A stretch of DNA of 64,000 nucleotides from Mycoplasmopsis bovigenitalium (GTDB lineage: Bacteria; Bacillota_I; Bacilli_A; Mycoplasmatales; Metamycoplasmataceae). The stretch spans positions 310,001-374,000 of the forward strand of contig NZ_AP017902.1 of the NCBI RefSeq assembly GCF_002356075.1. The letters run 5' to 3'. This document shows positions 61,961-64,000 of the stretch, one piece after another. The first letter of the stretch is position 1. Every line of letters begins with the position of its first letter. The translations under genes were made by a program, and so were the position numbers. The notes under the pieces are model-generated. The model did not search any database. It was given only the letters and a program-made list of their open reading frames with translations, and was not told the origin of the DNA.

Positions 61961-64000
61961 ATGACTAAAAATGAAGCTTTAAATTATAAGGGATTATCAA
62001 GCAAACAAGTTGATGAATTAAAGCAAAAACATGGCCTTAACACACTAATGAGAAATAAAAAAGTCAATCCTATTGTTGCTTTTTTTAAACAATTTATTGA
62101 TCCGATGATTATTTTACTAATTATTGGTGCTTCAATTTCATTGGGATTAGCAATTTATGAACACGTTAGTGGTGAAAAAAATGGAATAGATATTTTAATC
62201 GGGTACATTGAGCCATTTATCATTGTTTTAGTAATTATTTTAAATTCAATGCTTGGCGCTTATCAAGAAGTAAAATCTGACCGTGCTGTAAGGGCGCTTG
62301 AAAAAATGAATGAGTCATTTACTAGTGTAATGCGTGATGGTAGAATCCAAAAAATCAAATCAACAGAACTTGTTCCTGGTGATTTAATTCTTTTAGCCGC
62401 GGGAGACACAATAAATGCAGATTGCAGAATTATTGATGCAACTAATTTAATGGTTGTTGAATCTTCATTAACTGGAGAAAACTTAGCAATTAACAAAATT
62501 GAAAACTGAGATGCCACTGACAATGCAATATTAGCTGAAAATAAACATTTACTATACTCAAGTACATATGTAACTAATGGTAAAGCATTAGCAATTGTTG
62601 TTGCAACTGGTGTTAATACTGAAATTGGTAAAATAAATGAATTAATTCAAAAACAAGGAGCAACAACAACTCCACTTCAATACAAACTGAACAAATTAAG
62701 TAAATGATTTGGAATTGGTGGAGTAGTCTTACTATTTGTTAGCTTGATAACACAAATATTATTAAATAATATTAGTGGTGGGTGAAACAGACCAGATGTC
62801 TATACACAAGCAACTGTTACAGCTATTAGTTTAGCAGTAGCTGCAATTCCAGAAGGTCTATTAACCTTTACAACTGTCTTGCTGACAGTTGGAGTTAAAA
62901 ACTTAACAAAAGAAAAAGCTTTAGTCAAAAATTTACTTGCAGTCGAAACATTAGGTTCAGCCTCAATTATTTGTACCGATAAAACTGGTACGCTTACAGA
63001 AAATAAAATGAAGGTTATTGACTTGTATGACTTTCAAACAAACTCAATATTAACAGTTAAAAATAATAAGCAAAATTTTGAAAAAATAACAAAATTTGTA
63101 ACACTATGTAATGACGCATTTATTCATTTTAATAAAGAAAATGGCGAATTTGAAGAAGTTGGTGATCCAACTGAAACAGGAATGTTGCGTTATGCTTTTG
63201 ATAATCAAATAACAAAAGAATCATTGAAAAATGAATTCAAAATTATAACTTCATTGCCATTTGATAGCGACAGAAAAATGCACTCAGTTCTAGTCCAAAA
63301 TAACAACAAAAAATTCATGATAACCAAGGGCGCTCCAGATATTATCATTGAAAAATCAAACAATATTGACAAGGAAAAAGTTCTATCAATTAATAATAGT
63401 TGGTCTGAAAAATCTTACAGAGTTATTGCAGTAGCAATTAAAGAAATTAACTCAGAAAATATTAATTTCAATGATGAAAATGACTTTGAATTTGTAGGTT
63501 TAATTGCACTTGTTGACCCTCCTAGAGCAAATGTAAAAGAAAGTGTTTTAGCCGCTAAAAACGCAGGAATCAAAACAGTTATGATTACTGGCGACCATAT
63601 AGTAACTGCTAAAGCAATTGCAAGCCAATTAGGTATTTACAACGATGGTGATTTATGCATAACTGGTAGCCAACTGGCACAAATGAGTGAAAAAGAACTT
63701 GCTGAAAAAGTTAAAAAAATTTCAGTTTATGCAAGGGTTAATCCAGAAGACAAACTTCGAATTGTCAAAGCTTGACAATCACATGAAAAAGTTGTGGCTA
63801 TGACTGGTGATGGCGTAAATGATGCTCCTGCTTTAAAAGTTTCTGATATTGGTTGTGCAATGGGTATAACTGGAACAGATGTTTCTAAACAAGCAGCTGA
63901 CTTGATTTTAGTTGACGATAATTTTAATACTATTGTTAGTGCTGTTAAAAATGGACGTTCAACATTTGATAAAATCAAAACAATAATTACGAATTTACTT
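61961..64000 (+). CDS. P-type cation-transporting ATPase (calcium-pump-like), 3' end outside window
   Basis: 680 codons are visible. The N-terminal cation ATPase domain ([18 protein letters not shown]) precedes two membrane hairpins. The actuator domain has [12 protein letters not shown], with TGEN in place of the usual [12 protein letters not shown] marks M4. The phosphorylation site is [13 protein letters not shown], and the nucleotide-binding domain has KGAPD, followed by MITGDH and the hinge [13 protein letters not shown]. The layout is that of PacL/SERCA type II pumps; Ca2+ export is most likely but Na+ or Mn2+ is possible. TGGAGGTAAT precedes the ATG. Confidence 0.9.

Overview
The window is typical of a wall-less mollicute of the Mycoplasma type, probably a Mycoplasmopsis/Metamycoplasma relative of the M. 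hominis-M. bovis kind; the species call is inference. The DNA is strongly AT-rich. UGA must be read as Trp in nearly every long gene, and a tRNA-Trp with anticodon UCA is present at 1392-1466. Lipoproteins with a lipobox Cys near residue 25 are abundant, gene spacing is tight, and no cell-wall genes are seen. All coding coordinates below are joined through UGA.

Layout. 1-8.5 kb: end of an unknown gene, an ECF transporter S component, tRNA-Trp, an alpha/beta hydrolase, a complete ABC importer operon (ATPase, two permeases, and a separately ended binding lipoprotein) and a DegV fatty-acid-binding protein. 8.8-11.7 kb: pyruvate dehydrogenase E1 (pdhA-pdhB) and rpsT. 12-16.7 kb: the translation/transcription operon rimP-nusA-rnpM-infB followed by apt. 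16.7-28.2 kb: an accessory block with a MnuA-type membrane nuclease, a C5-cytosine methyltransferase broken at an (AG)9 repeat with an unrecognised partner gene, and four tandem paralogous surface lipoproteins. 28.3-41.2 kb: housekeeping genes (5'-3' exonuclease, dnaE, tex, def, rsmD, SRP RNA, a LacI-type regulator, smpB, trxA, gyrB). 41.2-49.3 kb: a YitT-family protein, a restriction-enzyme-like protein with a lost active site, nadE, a YebC-family protein, a HinfI-like (GANTC-type) restriction-modification pair and an ABC-F protein. 49.3-58.2 kb: a transglutaminase/leucine-rich lipoprotein with a frameshifted start, rplJ-rplL, an NrnA-like phosphoesterase, and the sufS-sufU-dinB-nadD/yqeK-rluB operon. 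58.2-64 kb: rplM-rpsI, tRNA-Ile, a cupin, galU, a lipoprotein, a Nudix-like protein, tRNA-Ser and the start of a P-type cation ATPase.

How it fits together. The surface-exposed part (four lipoproteins, MnuA, transglutaminase/LRR lipoprotein) and the epigenetic part (C5 methyltransferase) all carry simple-sequence tracts where they could switch. These are (AG)9 inside the methyltransferase, A6 directly after a lipoprotein start codon, and poly-T tracts of 8, 13, 14 and 16 placed 39-40 nt upstream of the -10 box of each tandem lipoprotein gene. This phase-variation theme is the most interesting content of the window. A second theme is start-site architecture: many genes have a -10 hexamer exactly 6-7 nt before ATG and no Shine-Dalgarno sequence, which predicts leaderless mRNAs. 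A third is a pair of homologous nuclease-fold proteins about 2 kb apart, one with an intact D...ExK active site and one with all three catalytic positions replaced.
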